The notes beneath the pieces were generated by a model. That model was given only the letters and a program-made list of their open reading frames with translations. It did not search any database and was not told the origin of the DNA. Shown one piece after another: positions 41,662-50,319 of a stretch of 64,000 nt of DNA. The position numbers and the translations under genes are program-made. The first letter of the stretch is position 1; every line of letters starts with the position of its first letter. This DNA is from Limnothrix sp. FACHB-406 (GTDB lineage Bacteria > Cyanobacteriota > Cyanobacteriia > CACIAM-69d): NCBI RefSeq assembly GCF_014698235.1, contig NZ_JACJSP010000004.1, forward strand, positions 62,001 to 126,000, read 5' to 3'.

Positions 41662-42615
41662 ATGACTACCAGCATCGTGACCGGCGCGGCCGGCTTCATT
41701 GGCTCCCACCTGGCGGAAACGCTGTTACTGCGAGGCGATCGGGTCATTGGCATTGATCACTTTAATGACTATTACGACCCGGCCCTCAAGCGGCAAAACG
41801 TTGCGCCCCTGTTGGATCATGGCCAATTCCAACTGCTGGAGGTGGATTTGCGAGCCATTGACTGGGCCCCTCTGCTGGCGGAAGCGGATGTGGTCTATCA
41901 CCAGGCGGCCCAGGCGGGGGTGCGGGCCAGTTGGGGGACTGGGTTCCAGGACTACACCGATCGCAACATCACGGCGACCCAGCGCCTCTTAGAAGCCGCG
42001 AAGCAGGCCCCGAATTTGCAACGGTTGGTCTATGCGTCCACGTCGTCCATCTATGGCGATGCGGAAACCTTTCCCACCAGTGAGTTGGTCTGTCCCAAGC
42101 CCGTGTCGCCCTACGGGATCACGAAATTAGCGGCCGAACAGCTCGGGCGACTCTATTGCAACAATTTTGGCGTGCCCTTTGTGGCCCTGCGCTACTTCAC
42201 GGTTTATGGGCCCCGACAGCGGCCGGATATGGCGTTCCACAAGTTCTTTAAGGCGGCGATCGCCCATCAGGCCATTCCCATTTATGGCGATGGGCAACAG
42301 ACCCGCGACTTTACCTATGTCAGCGATGCGGTGGCGGCGAATTTGGCGGCGGCGGTGGTTCCAGCGGCGATCGGGGAAATTTTCAATATCGGTGGCGGCA
42401 GTCGCGTGGTGTTGACGGAGGTGCTGGAGCAAATGGAGGCGATCGTGGGTCACCCGATCGCGCGTGATTATCAGGATCGGGCGATCGGGGATGCTCGCCA
42501 CACCTCCGCCGACGTGACCAAGGCTCGCAATCTTTTGGGCTATGACCCTCAAGTCACGATTCGCAAGGGTCTTGAGCAGGAATGGGAGTGGATTAAAACC
42601 CTCTACGCCGCTTGA
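41662..42615 (+). CDS. NAD-dependent sugar-nucleotide epimerase (UDP-glucuronate 4-epimerase-like)
   Basis: A 317-residue extended short-chain dehydrogenase. The NAD motif TGAAGFIGSHLAE is at the N-terminus, YASTSSIYGD holds the catalytic Ser/Thr, and Tyr151/Lys155 form the YxxxK pair (SPYGITKLA). VYGPRQRPDMAFHKF is typical of UDP-glucuronate 4-epimerases. It likely makes UDP-galacturonate for extracellular polysaccharide or lipopolysaccharide. I use the ATG at 41662; the frame is open to 41539. Confidence 0.9.
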   Translation: MTTSIVTGAAGFIGSHLAETLLLRGDRVIGIDHFNDYYDPALKRQNVAPLLDHGQFQLLEVDLRAIDWAPLLAEADVVYHQAAQAGVRASWGTGFQDYTDRNITATQRLLEAAKQAPNLQRLVYASTSSIYGDAETFPTSELVCPKPVSPYGITKLAAEQLGRLYCNNFGVPFVALRYFTVYGPRQRPDMAFHKFFKAAIAHQAIPIYGDGQQTRDFTYVSDAVAANLAAAVVPAAIGEIFNIGGGSRVVLTEVLEQMEAIVGHPIARDYQDRAIGDARHTSADVTKARNLLGYDPQVTIRKGLEQEWEWIKTLYAA

Positions 42616-42762
42616 CCATTGCTCGATCGACCATTTTAAAAAATTATTGCAAACCATTGCCAAACCTTGACTGATACTGGGCTTGACAGTCTTGGACAGA
42701 TCTGGACTAAATGGGTCTGAAGCATTTCACGGCTTCAGTACTGACTGACAGGATCAAGGACA

Positions 42763-43092
42763 ATGAAACGGTTTGTATCTTGGGCGATCGCTCTGGTTGC
42801 TGCTTGGTTGAGCTTTGCTGGTGCTGCCCATGCGGCTGATGTGGCCAATGGAGCCAAAATTTTTAACGCCAACTGCGCCGCTTGTCATGCGGGTGGCCGT
42901 AACGTGGTGATGGCAGACAAGACCCTGAAGAAAGATGCCTTGGAAAAATACGGCATGAACTCGATCGAGGCGATCGTGAAGCAGGTCACCAACGGTAAAG
43001 GTGCGATGCCGGCCTTCAAGGGCAAGCTGACGGCAGACGGTATTCAAGATGTGGCATCCTTCGTGCTGTCCAAGTCGGAAGCCGGTTGGTAA
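42763..43092 (+). CDS. petJ: Cytochrome c6
   Basis: A 109-residue lumenal electron carrier between cytochrome b6f and photosystem I, an alternative to plastocyanin. Signal peptide of about 24 residues ending AHA. The mature protein has CAACH with Cys14, Cys17 and His18, and axial Met in [14 protein letters not shown] at 42683-42688 could be a -35 element, but no good -10 lies at the right distance. A terminator follows at 43103-43145. Confidence 0.97.
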   Translation: MKRFVSWAIALVAAWLSFAGAAHAADVANGAKIFNANCAACHAGGRNVVMADKTLKKDALEKYGMNSIEAIVKQVTNGKGAMPAFKGKLTADGIQDVASFVLSKSEAGW

Positions 43093-43102
43093 GTCATGGA
43101 AG

Positions 43103-43145
43103 CCGGTCAAGGCAACATTCCTCCACAGATGCCTTGACCGGTTTT
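43103..43145 (+). terminator. Intrinsic terminator after petJ
   Basis: CCGGTCAAGGCA and TGCCTTGACCGG form a perfect 12-bp stem (43103-43114 with 43130-43141) around a 15-base loop, followed by TTTT. Confidence 0.88.
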
Positions 43146-43244
43146 GAGCGCCGGGCAGCCCTGGCGCTGTTCCCTCTGGCTAACCCACCCAATTGAACCC
43201 GAGCGTTGAATTGCCTTTCGGTCATTCAACAGGCTTCTGACCCT

Positions 43245-44186
43245 ATGTCCGAACCCGATCGAACCGGGCGCTGGGCGATCGCGCTGCTGCTGAGCGTGGT
43301 TGTTTGGGGCCTCGCAGCTACTACCTACTGGCCATCCCGACTGACTCCGGCTAGCGTCCCGGTTTCTAGTCCGCAAGACCCGATGTCGCTGGGTGCATCA
43401 GCTTTTAGCCGTGGTGATTACGCAGATGCGCTAGCGGCCTTCGCGATCGCTGCCGATCAGACCCCGGATGCCCACCGGCAAGCCCGGGCCCACCACAACC
43501 GCTGCCTGACCTGGCTGGCGCTCGCCGACTGGGCGGCCGCGATCGGGGACTGCACGACGGCGCTGGAACTCAATCCCCAGCTTTGGGATGCATACCTGAA
43601 CCGTGGTTTGGCCTATCGCGGGCAACAAAACCGGGCCGCCGCCACCCAGGATTTTGAAACGGTGCTGCATCAACATCCCTTGGATGGACGCGCTTGGTAT
43701 AACCACGGGCTGGTGATGGCTGAACAACAGCAGGGGCGCGAAGCGATTGAAGATTTCAACCGAGCCATTCTGCAATTCGGCCACGAATCACTCGATCGCC
43801 TCGCTCAGGTCTATTACGACCGGGCGATGACCTGGCTGGATCAGGGCGATCGGCCCCAAGCCCTAGCCGATCTCGATCGCAGTTTGCGCTACGGCCCCCA
43901 ACAAGCCAATGGCTTTCATCTGCGCGGTTTGGTGCTACAAGCCCTGGGTCGTTCCACGGAAGCGATCGGCAGTTTTGACCGGGCGATCGCCCTGGCTCCC
44001 ATGAACGGCCTGTCCTACATGGCCCGCAGTCAGCTTCACCAACAAATGCATTGCCATCAAGCGGCGATTCATGACTTGGAATGTGCTGTCCGTTGTTTCT
44101 ATGACTGTGGCGATTGGGGTGCTTTGCAAACGGCCCTAACGGCCCTGCAACAACTTCAGCAGAGCAGTTCCGTGGCGATCGGCTAA
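43245..44186 (+). CDS. TPR-repeat protein with an N-terminal membrane segment
   Basis: A 313-residue protein. A hydrophobic N-terminal segment (WAIALLLSVVVWGLAATTYW) acts as anchor or signal. It is followed by about six tetratricopeptide repeats, recognisable as ALAAFAIAADQTPDA, AYLNRGLAYRGQQNRAAA, AWYNHGLVMAEQQQGREA, YYDRAMTWLDQGDRPQAL and LRGLVLQALGRSTEAIG. It is probably a periplasmic or thylakoid-side scaffold. I use the ATG at 43245 over a TTG at 43206. Confidence 0.8.
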   Translation: MSEPDRTGRWAIALLLSVVVWGLAATTYWPSRLTPASVPVSSPQDPMSLGASAFSRGDYADALAAFAIAADQTPDAHRQARAHHNRCLTWLALADWAAAIGDCTTALELNPQLWDAYLNRGLAYRGQQNRAAATQDFETVLHQHPLDGRAWYNHGLVMAEQQQGREAIEDFNRAILQFGHESLDRLAQVYYDRAMTWLDQGDRPQALADLDRSLRYGPQQANGFHLRGLVLQALGRSTEAIGSFDRAIALAPMNGLSYMARSQLHQQMHCHQAAIHDLECAVRCFYDCGDWGALQTALTALQQLQQSSSVAIG

Positions 44187-44224
44187 AGCTGCTAGTTAGA
44201 CCGCCCGTTGCTTAGTTTGTTCAC

Positions 44225-44250
44225 GCGCTGAATGAATGCGCTGAATGAAT
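44225..44250. repeat. Two perfect 13-bp tandem copies
   Basis: GCGCTGAATGAAT occurs at 44225-44237 and 44238-44250, in the gap before the His-rich protein gene. Confidence 0.9.
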
Positions 44251-44392
44251 GCGTTGAGCTGTTGGGTGGGTTGTTAGTTGGGTTGTTTGCTGAGTTGTCC
44301 AGTTGTGCGCGCCTCACCCCGCCGTCCCCTTTGAGAAGGTTGGTCACCGGTTCACGATTTCCTCTGAATCCCCAAACTACCCTTCGCCTGCT

Positions 44393-44950
44393 ATGCCACT
44401 GAATTTATTTCGTTATTTATTTCGTTCTCCTGTTGCCTTGCGATCGGTTGGCTTAACTCTGGCGGTGACGCTCCTCAGCCCGATCGCCCAATCGATTTAC
44501 CAGCCCGCCCGGGCCGATGGCAATCATCACCATCACCAATCCAGTCCCCCGGCCAGCCCTTCAGCCAGCCCGCACAGCCCCCACAATGGCAGCGGTCATG
44601 GCGGCGAGCATCAGCACGGTCGCTTTGATATTCCTGCTGGTCAGCCAATTCCCACCGTCAGTCTTTCCGTATTGCCGGATCCCAAACAGGGTTGGAACCT
44701 GCAACTTACGGTTCAAAATTTCCAATTTGCCCCGGAGCAAATTAACCAACCCGGTGCTTGGAACCAAGGTCACGCGCACCTCTACCTCAACGGGCGCAAA
44801 CTCACCCGGCTCTACAGCAACTGGTATTACTTGGAATCTCTGCCGAGTGGCAGTAACCAAATCCAGGTGACCTTGAATACAAATGACCACAAGGATTTGT
44901 ATGCCAATGGTCAACGGGTTGAAGCCCAAACGGTGGTTCAGGTTCCCTAG
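44393..44950 (+). CDS. Secreted histidine-rich protein of unknown function
   Basis: A 185-residue protein with a signal peptide ending near PARA/DG. A His-rich, low-complexity stretch follows (NHHHHQSSPPASPSASPHSP, then HGGEHQHG; ten His in about 40 residues), then a beta-rich domain of about 110 residues. That domain contains GHAHLYLNGRKLTRLYSNWY and VTLNTNDHKDLYANG. His-rich exported domains often bind copper, zinc or nickel; that is inference. I do not recognise a named family. ATG at 44393 chosen because the signal peptide begins there. Confidence 0.7.
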   Translation: MPLNLFRYLFRSPVALRSVGLTLAVTLLSPIAQSIYQPARADGNHHHHQSSPPASPSASPHSPHNGSGHGGEHQHGRFDIPAGQPIPTVSLSVLPDPKQGWNLQLTVQNFQFAPEQINQPGAWNQGHAHLYLNGRKLTRLYSNWYYLESLPSGSNQIQVTLNTNDHKDLYANGQRVEAQTVVQVP

Positions 44951-45312
44951 TAAATGGCTGGTTTGGAGACCATGAAAAGCAGGGTGGAGGGCTTTAAAAA
45001 CAGGCTTCAAAACCAGTCAAAATAGCCCTGAAATTCTGTGACCAATTCAGGGTGGGAAGTGTTACATGGCGTTGCAACTGATGGCGTTGCATAACGTTCA
45101 ATATCGATCGCGTCACACTCGAAACCACCGTGCCTAGTGATCTTTAGGATCAAAAGGAATGGGGTTGGTTTCGGGTTGATCGCTTCACACACCTCCAACC
45201 GGCCCCTCCCCATTCATGGAGACCAAGGCGCTTGCGGGTTCCCGCTTTCTGGCCATAGACCGGGCGATCGAACCCGCATCCGAGAGCCATTCAGGTTCGT
45301 AGGAGGGCAGGG
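44951..45312. other. Intergenic region with one weak hairpin
   Basis: About 360 bases. The only structure I see is CCCTGAA/TTCAGGG (45026-45032 with 45046-45052), which lies about 75 bases after the previous gene and lacks a T-run. No gene is supported. Confidence 0.4.
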
Positions 45313-45948
45313 ATGATGGATCGGATCATGCAACACCAGCCGCCAATCAACACCGGGAAAGTTGGGGGTGAAGGAACCTGGCTGAGAAAAACCTGGCCGC
45401 GATCGAGCGCCATTGCTTTGTTGACGGGGTTGTTGGTGCTGGTGCTGGCCCAGCGTGTGGCCAGCCAAACGCCACCGCTCCCCGAGGGCAAGGCCCAAGA
45501 CCTGACGGTGGCGGGCGGTTTGGAGTGCGATCGCGCGGCCATTTTGCCCATGTTGGCGCAGCTTGAGTTGCCCTACAGTGAGCTAGCCACTTGCCAGCAA
45601 TGGGTGGAATATGGGCTAGGGGGCCCCGAAGAAATCCCGCCGATCGTGGATCCAGGGGACGGCTTGGAAGTCTACTACGGGCCCGAAGGGGAATCCGTGT
45701 TGTTGCTGAGTGCTGGGGCCAAAACCGAGCAGCAGGCCCGCTATGCCCAAGGAATCAGCACCGAAGACAGCGGGCGATCGAACCTATGGCTATTTGGTCG
45801 CCAGGGCGATCGCACGCGGCCCAGCAGTTGGGCGGCCACCCAGTTGCGATCGAATCTGGGCCGCCAAGAACCCCTGAGCCAATTTGCCCCCGACGATGAC
45901 CAAACGGCCCTGCGGTTGGAATGGTTTCTGGGCCGCCCCACGCCCTAG
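45313..45948 (+). CDS. Exported or anchored protein of unknown function
   Basis: A 211-residue protein with an internal hydrophobic signal (AIALLTGLLVLVLAQRVASQ, residues about 33-52). The polar remainder has two cysteines (LECDRA and ATCQQW). AGGAGG sits six bases before the ATG, which supports this start despite the long N-terminus before the hydrophobic part. I do not recognise a family. Confidence 0.6.
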   Translation: MMDRIMQHQPPINTGKVGGEGTWLRKTWPRSSAIALLTGLLVLVLAQRVASQTPPLPEGKAQDLTVAGGLECDRAAILPMLAQLELPYSELATCQQWVEYGLGGPEEIPPIVDPGDGLEVYYGPEGESVLLLSAGAKTEQQARYAQGISTEDSGRSNLWLFGRQGDRTRPSSWAATQLRSNLGRQEPLSQFAPDDDQTALRLEWFLGRPTP

Positions 45949-45987
45949 GTGCTTCTAGGGTTGATTGTCCATGACCCAATCGTCGGA

Positions 45988-46009
45988 ACAAGGGGCTGAA
46001 GCCCCTTGT
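45988..46009. repeat. Palindromic repeat ACAAGGGGCT-GA-AGCCCCTTGT, copy 2
   Basis: A 10-bp perfect stem with a two-base centre. It shares CAAGGGGCT and AGCCCCTTG with the palindrome at 5119-5138. It lies between two convergent genes. Confidence 0.75.
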
Positions 46010-46014
46010 CGTTC

Positions 46015-46054
46015 ACGATCTGCCACGATCTGTCGCAATCTGTCGCGATCTGCC
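46015..46054. repeat. Four tandem 10-bp repeats
   Basis: ACGATCTGCC, ACGATCTGTC, GCAATCTGTC and GCGATCTGCC follow directly, with few changes between copies, just after the palindrome at 45988. Confidence 0.8.
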
Positions 46055-46077
46055 AGCGGTGACGTGAGGGATCAGCC

Positions 46078-47439
46078 CTACACCGTCGGTTCAAACCTCA
46101 AGGCCCGACCACGCACCGATTCATTAACCTGGCCGTTTTCATAGGCCACCTGACCGCCCACGATCGTGTAAACCGGCCAACCCGTGAGATTCCAACCCTC
46201 AAAGGGACTCCAACCACATTTGGACAGCATTTCCTCCCGCAGCACCGGACGGTAGTTATCGAGATCCACCAACACCAAGTCCGCATCCAATCCGGGAGCG
46301 ATCGCCCCCTTGTTGGGAATGCCAAACCCCTTCGCCACATTGGTTGACATCCACCGGGCCACTTGAGCCACCGTGCAGCGCCCCGCCGCCGCTTGGGTCA
46401 GCATCAGGGGCAAGGAGGTTTGCACCCCTGGCATTCCGCTGGGACTGTTGGGATAGGGTTGCGCCTTTTCTTCCAGGGTGTGAGGGGCGTGGTCAGTGGC
46501 AATGAAGTCAATGACTCCATCCAACAGGGCTTGCCACAAAATTGCGCAATCTTCGGGCGATCGCAGGGGGGGATTCATTTGCGCAAAAGTGCCGATCGTT
46601 TCGTAAGCACTCACATCCATCAGCAAATGTTGGGGGGTAACTTCACAGGTCACCCATTCGGGCTTGTCCTGACGCATCAGGTTCGCCTCATCACCCGTAG
46701 ACATGTGCAAGATGTGCAGCCGCCGCCGATGCTTCCGCGCCAACTTGAGGGCCAGTTGTGTGGCCTCCAGCGCGGCTTGGTTGTCTTGAATTTGAGAATG
46801 GATGGCCGGATCGGTAATGCCCGCAAATTGCTCCCGGCGCTGACGAATCCGATCTTGGTTTTCGGCATGGACAGCAATTAAGCGCCCATAGCCCGTTTGT
46901 CCCGGCTGTTGCCCCATCGCAAAAATTTGATCGAGGATTGGCTCCTCATCCACCAACAAGGGGCCATGCATAGACCCCATAAAGATCTTGATGCCGCAAA
47001 CGGGGTTCGCCGTGATCAAATCCGGCAACCGATCGGCGGTCGCTCCAATGAAAAAGCCATAGTTGACCACGCACTTACTCGCCGCGCGATCGAGCTTGTC
47101 TTGCAGCGTGGCTTGGGTGGTGGTTAGGGGCTTGGTGTTCGGCATCTCCAAAAACGAGGTGACACCGCCCTTGGCGCAGGCATGGCTGGCGGTTCGGAGA
47201 TCCTCTTTATGCTCTAAGCCCGGTTCGCGGAAATGAACTTGGGGGTCGATCGCGCCCGGCAACAGAGTCAAACCCGTTGCGTCAATTTCACGGGCGATCG
47301 GCCCAATTGTGTCGGGGGAGATTTCAGGAGCCACCTGCCGAATCTGATCGCCTTCGATCCACACATCACCTTGCAGGAAATCTCCGTCGGGCAACAGGAT
47401 ACGAGCGTTCCGAATCAGCAGCGTAGGTCGATCGGTCAT
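46078..47439 (-). CDS. pyrC: Dihydroorotase-family amidohydrolase
   Basis: A 453-residue amidohydrolase of the class I dihydroorotase type (carbamoyl-aspartate to dihydroorotate, pyrimidine synthesis). Present: AIDPQVHFREPGLEHKEDL, the KIFMGSMHGP segment with the candidate carboxylated Lys, AVHAEN, LHILHMSTGDE and the late catalytic FIATDHAPHTLEEK. The first His of the usual HxH metal pair is Gln67 here (DPQVHF), so metal binding may differ. No other pyr gene is adjacent. I use the ATG at 47439; the frame is open to 47511. Confidence 0.88.
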   Translation of the reverse strand: MTDRPTLLIRNARILLPDGDFLQGDVWIEGDQIRQVAPEISPDTIGPIAREIDATGLTLLPGAIDPQVHFREPGLEHKEDLRTASHACAKGGVTSFLEMPNTKPLTTTQATLQDKLDRAASKCVVNYGFFIGATADRLPDLITANPVCGIKIFMGSMHGPLLVDEEPILDQIFAMGQQPGQTGYGRLIAVHAENQDRIRQRREQFAGITDPAIHSQIQDNQAALEATQLALKLARKHRRRLHILHMSTGDEANLMRQDKPEWVTCEVTPQHLLMDVSAYETIGTFAQMNPPLRSPEDCAILWQALLDGVIDFIATDHAPHTLEEKAQPYPNSPSGMPGVQTSLPLMLTQAAAGRCTVAQVARWMSTNVAKGFGIPNKGAIAPGLDADLVLVDLDNYRPVLREEMLSKCGWSPFEGWNLTGWPVYTIVGGQVAYENGQVNESVRGRALRFEPTV

Positions 47440-47615
47440 GGTTTTAACCCACTGAAGGAAGAGAGAACCAAGCGGCAGAAACCCGAGCTGGGAATCTTTC
47501 CAGCTTGGCATTGTCTCCGATTCCTCTCGATCTCTTGCAGGTGCTTCTTTAGATTTCCTGCGATCTCCCCGATCGGTGATCCCGTGGCACAGCTTTGGTG
47601 TGCCTATTAATCAGC

Positions 47616-48545
47616 CTAGTCAGCGCGGCGACGACGCAGCCCCAGGACTCCCATCGCCCCCACCACCAACAACGCCCCGATCGATCCCGGCTCTGGCACT
47701 GACACCGGATCCGTGGGCTGTGTGGGTTGCGGCGTAGGCGTTGCGGAGGGGCTGGGGGTTGGGCTAGGGCCGGGTTCCGGAGTCACAGTGGGTTCGGGAC
47801 TGGGTTCCGGAGTCGGCTCAGGAGTTGGCTCAGGACTGGGCTGAGGGGATGGCTCCGGAGTCTTGACCTGAGACAGACCGCCCACCGTCATGTTGTCAAA
47901 GGCAAAAACATCGCCTTGACCCGTTGACATGCTGAAGGAAACGCTACTGAAAGCCTCCTCCATGGTTTCCGCAATAATGCCAAAAAACAGCACAGAACCA
48001 TCCGTACTGCCCGACGAGCCGATCGTGTTATTAACCGTCACCTGTTTTGTGGTGGACGCGCCCGCCAAAGTCAGGGTTAATTGGCCACCAAAATCACCAA
48101 TATCAACCCCATAAAACCCAAAAGCTCCTACCTGCTGACTAAAATTGATTGTGAAGCGCCCCCCAGCGTCCACTTCCCAAAATTGAGTCCCGGAAACGGC
48201 ATAGCGACCCACGCCATTTGTCCAGCCTACGGGCACGCTTGAAATTCGACCATTTCCCGAGAGTGTTGCGGTTCCAGCTCCGGGAAATGACACATTCAGA
48301 AGATTGTTAGTACCGGTGATTTGACTTTCAAAGGTCTCAGTACCCACACCGGTCAAATTTGACAAAAAAGCGGCTTCCGCTGCCTGAGAGTTGGTGAGAT
48401 TGGCAGCCGGAACCCAAGGATTTGAATTTAAATCTTCGCCTAAAAACATTCGATAGGCTTGGGCTGGTGCAGAAACTGCCAAGCAAGTGGCCACTGAAGA
48501 AGCGACAATCGCAGTCAAGCTCAGAGCCGTTTTAAGAAGCTTCAT
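47616..48545 (-). CDS. PEP-CTERM surface protein with a Pro-rich stalk
   Basis: A 309-residue exported protein. Signal peptide at 1-30, then a beta-sandwich-like domain with AFGFYGVDIGDFGGQLTL and a late FAFDNMTVGG, as in many PEP-CTERM proteins. A stalk of about 50 residues of PEPSP/PEPTP repeats follows, then the sorting signal: VPEPGSIG, a hydrophobic stretch and RRRR. Such proteins are processed by exosortase and displayed on the surface; no exosortase gene lies in this window. ATG start at 48545. Confidence 0.88.
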   Translation of the reverse strand: MKLLKTALSLTAIVASSVATCLAVSAPAQAYRMFLGEDLNSNPWVPAANLTNSQAAEAAFLSNLTGVGTETFESQITGTNNLLNVSFPGAGTATLSGNGRISSVPVGWTNGVGRYAVSGTQFWEVDAGGRFTINFSQQVGAFGFYGVDIGDFGGQLTLTLAGASTTKQVTVNNTIGSSGSTDGSVLFFGIIAETMEEAFSSVSFSMSTGQGDVFAFDNMTVGGLSQVKTPEPSPQPSPEPTPEPTPEPSPEPTVTPEPGPSPTPSPSATPTPQPTQPTDPVSVPEPGSIGALLVVGAMGVLGLRRRRAD

Positions 48546-48869
48546 AGATCTATGGGGGGAATATCAAGATGAAGACAATTCAATGACTGTCACCCTGCAT
48601 TGATTATATCGATAGATCCGGAGATAAATAAGCTTTGATGTATCAATTGAAACCTGAAAAACAGCCGCCAAATCAGGCGTTTTCGAGTCTATTTTTCACA
48701 AAATCTTTAATTCAATCAACTAAAAACCTTTTTTCAGACAATCCTTCATTTAATCTTTAATAAAAGCCTTTAATCGTTGCAAAAGCGGGGGCCAGCAGAC
48801 CGAGCAAGGGCGATCGCTCCCCCATTGAGTGGACAAAACCGCCACAGGAGATAGTGACGGTGATGGCGA
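48546..48869. other. AT-rich intergenic region ending in a Uma2-module repeat
   Basis: About 320 bases. The first 230 are AT-rich without a gene and should hold the PEP-CTERM gene promoter. The rest contains repeat R1 (48803-48842) and a stretch at 48852-48882 that resembles the start region of the Uma2 gene at 50211. Confidence 0.5.
48803..48842. repeat. Uma2-module flanking repeat R1
   Basis: AGCAAGGGCGATCGCTCCCC followed by CATTGAGTGGACAAAACCGC. Near-identical copies lie at 49532-49570 and 51139-51175, with a half copy at 50247-50264. Confidence 0.8.
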
Positions 48870-49487
48870 CTAAGGGCGATCGGGTGGGCTGGTGTCCAAT
48901 GGAGGATGACTAGGCAGGGCGATCGCATTGCGATAAAGCTGTGTCAAGGTTCCTGTGAAATCAACGGATTTCAACTGAAACTGATCGGCGCGATCGGGAC
49001 TGTAGGTGGTTAGCACCCAATCATCCCCCGTGCTGCGGCGAAAGCATTCAACGCGCTGGCAACTGGTGTTAATCAGGGCATATTCTTGGAGGCTTTCGAT
49101 TTGCTGATAGTCAAAAAACTTGCTGCCGCGATCGCGAACTTCCGTCGTATCTGACAGCACTTCAACAATTAAGGTTGGGAACTGTTTGGCGTAATTATTT
49201 TCAGGCGTAATGACCGTATCTCTGGGGTCACAAGTCACCAACAGATCCGGATAAAAATAGCGATTTTTGTGGACAATTTGCAGGCGCATATCGGTCATAT
49301 AGAGCCGACAGGGTGGCGCAATATGCCCCAACAGTGCCGCAAACAGATTGCCCACGATCGCCACATGGGCATCGCTCGCCCCAGCCATCGCCACCAGATA
49401 GCCATCCCAATACTCATGCTTGGTGGGACTCACGGCTTCTAGGGCGAGGTAATCAGCAACGGAGAGGCGATCGGGCAGAGCAACCAT
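48870..49487 (-). CDS. Uma2 family (DUF820) putative endonuclease, copy 2
   Basis: A 205-residue Uma2 protein: SVADYLALEAVSPTKHEYWD, GYLVAMAGAS, the core YFYPDLLVTCDPRD and PTLIVEVLSDTTE, and KFFDYQQIESLQEYALI. This arrangement (PD...EVLS) is the standard Uma2 core. ATG at 49487 used; a TTG at 49499 would add four residues. It lies between repeats R1 and R2, in the same direction as copy 3. Confidence 0.92.
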   Translation of the reverse strand: MVALPDRLSVADYLALEAVSPTKHEYWDGYLVAMAGASDAHVAIVGNLFAALLGHIAPPCRLYMTDMRLQIVHKNRYFYPDLLVTCDPRDTVITPENNYAKQFPTLIVEVLSDTTEVRDRGSKFFDYQQIESLQEYALINTSCQRVECFRRSTGDDWVLTTYSPDRADQFQLKSVDFTGTLTQLYRNAIALPSHPPLDTSPPDRP

Positions 49488-49531
49488 CGGAGTGAGCAAC
49501 GCTGCAAACTAAGGGAACTAAACCCCAGTCT

Positions 49532-49570
49532 AGCAAGGGCGATCGCGCCCCCATCAAATGGACAAGACCG
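49532..49570. repeat. Uma2-module flanking repeat R2
   Basis: AGCAAGGGCGATCGCGCCCC then CATCAAATGGACAAGACCG. It lies between Uma2 copies 2 and 3, preceded by CCCAGTCT as in the copies at 50247 and (with one change) 51139. Confidence 0.85.
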
Positions 49571-49575
49571 CAAGA

Positions 49576-50211
49576 TTACTGGAGACTTTGGCGAAACTCA
49601 CGAATGGTGCGGGCGCTGCCGATCGCCTGGGCCTTGGCGAGTTGGTCAGTCACGATCGCCGGTAGATCCAAATCGGGAAACAGCAAACCGCGATCGCGCG
49701 GTTGGTACTGTCCCGCATCTAGCACAAAAATCTTGAGCAAGCCATCGGCATAAATCCAGACCTCTGGCACTCCCAGGGCTGCATAGGCCGCGAGGGAGGT
49801 TTTGGAAGTCACATCGGCCTCAATCGCCAAGTCCGGCGGTGGGTATTGGGCCACATCCACCCGCCCTTGGCAGTCGCGCACGCGATCGGCATTGGCCACA
49901 TAGAAACAGGTGTCGGGTTCCAATCCGGCCAGGTTCTCGCGCTCAAAACGGGTCGAGCCAAAATCTTCCCAGTCCAAATTGCGGGCATCGAGCAGGGCCG
50001 TCACGAGGTAGCCAATCAGCCGGTGGGGGCGCTCATGGCGAGCAAGGGGCGACACGATTTCAAGTTGTCCTTGGTAGTAGGTCAAGCGGGTGTGGCGATC
50101 GTCCCCCAGTTCGGCGGCAATCCGCTGGAAAGCTGCCCAGTCGAGATCGGCGATTGCGATCGCGCTGCCGGGCCGCAAAGTAATCCGATTGAGGGGAACG
50201 GTGACGACCAT
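49576..50211 (-). CDS. Uma2 family (DUF820) putative endonuclease, copy 3
   Basis: A 211-residue Uma2 protein of a second subtype: TRLTYYQGQLEIVSPLARHE, GLEPDTCFYVANADRV, PDLAIEADVTSKTSL and LGVPEVWIYADGLLKIF. The EPD...IE arrangement fits the Uma2 core. The sequence differs clearly from copy 2, so the pair is not a recent duplication of the coding part. Its 5' end is echoed by the remnant at 51188-51252. Confidence 0.92.
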   Translation of the reverse strand: MVVTVPLNRITLRPGSAIAIADLDWAAFQRIAAELGDDRHTRLTYYQGQLEIVSPLARHERPHRLIGYLVTALLDARNLDWEDFGSTRFERENLAGLEPDTCFYVANADRVRDCQGRVDVAQYPPPDLAIEADVTSKTSLAAYAALGVPEVWIYADGLLKIFVLDAGQYQPRDRGLLFPDLDLPAIVTDQLAKAQAIGSARTIREFRQSLQ

Positions 50212-50246
50212 GGCGGCTAGGGGCGATCGGCTGTGAATCCCAGTCT

Positions 50247-50264
50247 AGCAAGGGCGATCGCCCC
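50247..50264. repeat. Uma2-module flanking repeat R3 (half copy)
   Basis: CCCAGTCT followed by AGCAAGGGCGATCGCCCC; the second half of the repeat is missing. Confidence 0.7.
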
Positions 50265-50319
50265 AAGATAGGTCACGATCATAGTGTTACGATCGCCTCA
50301 TCAAACTCGGATTACGGTT

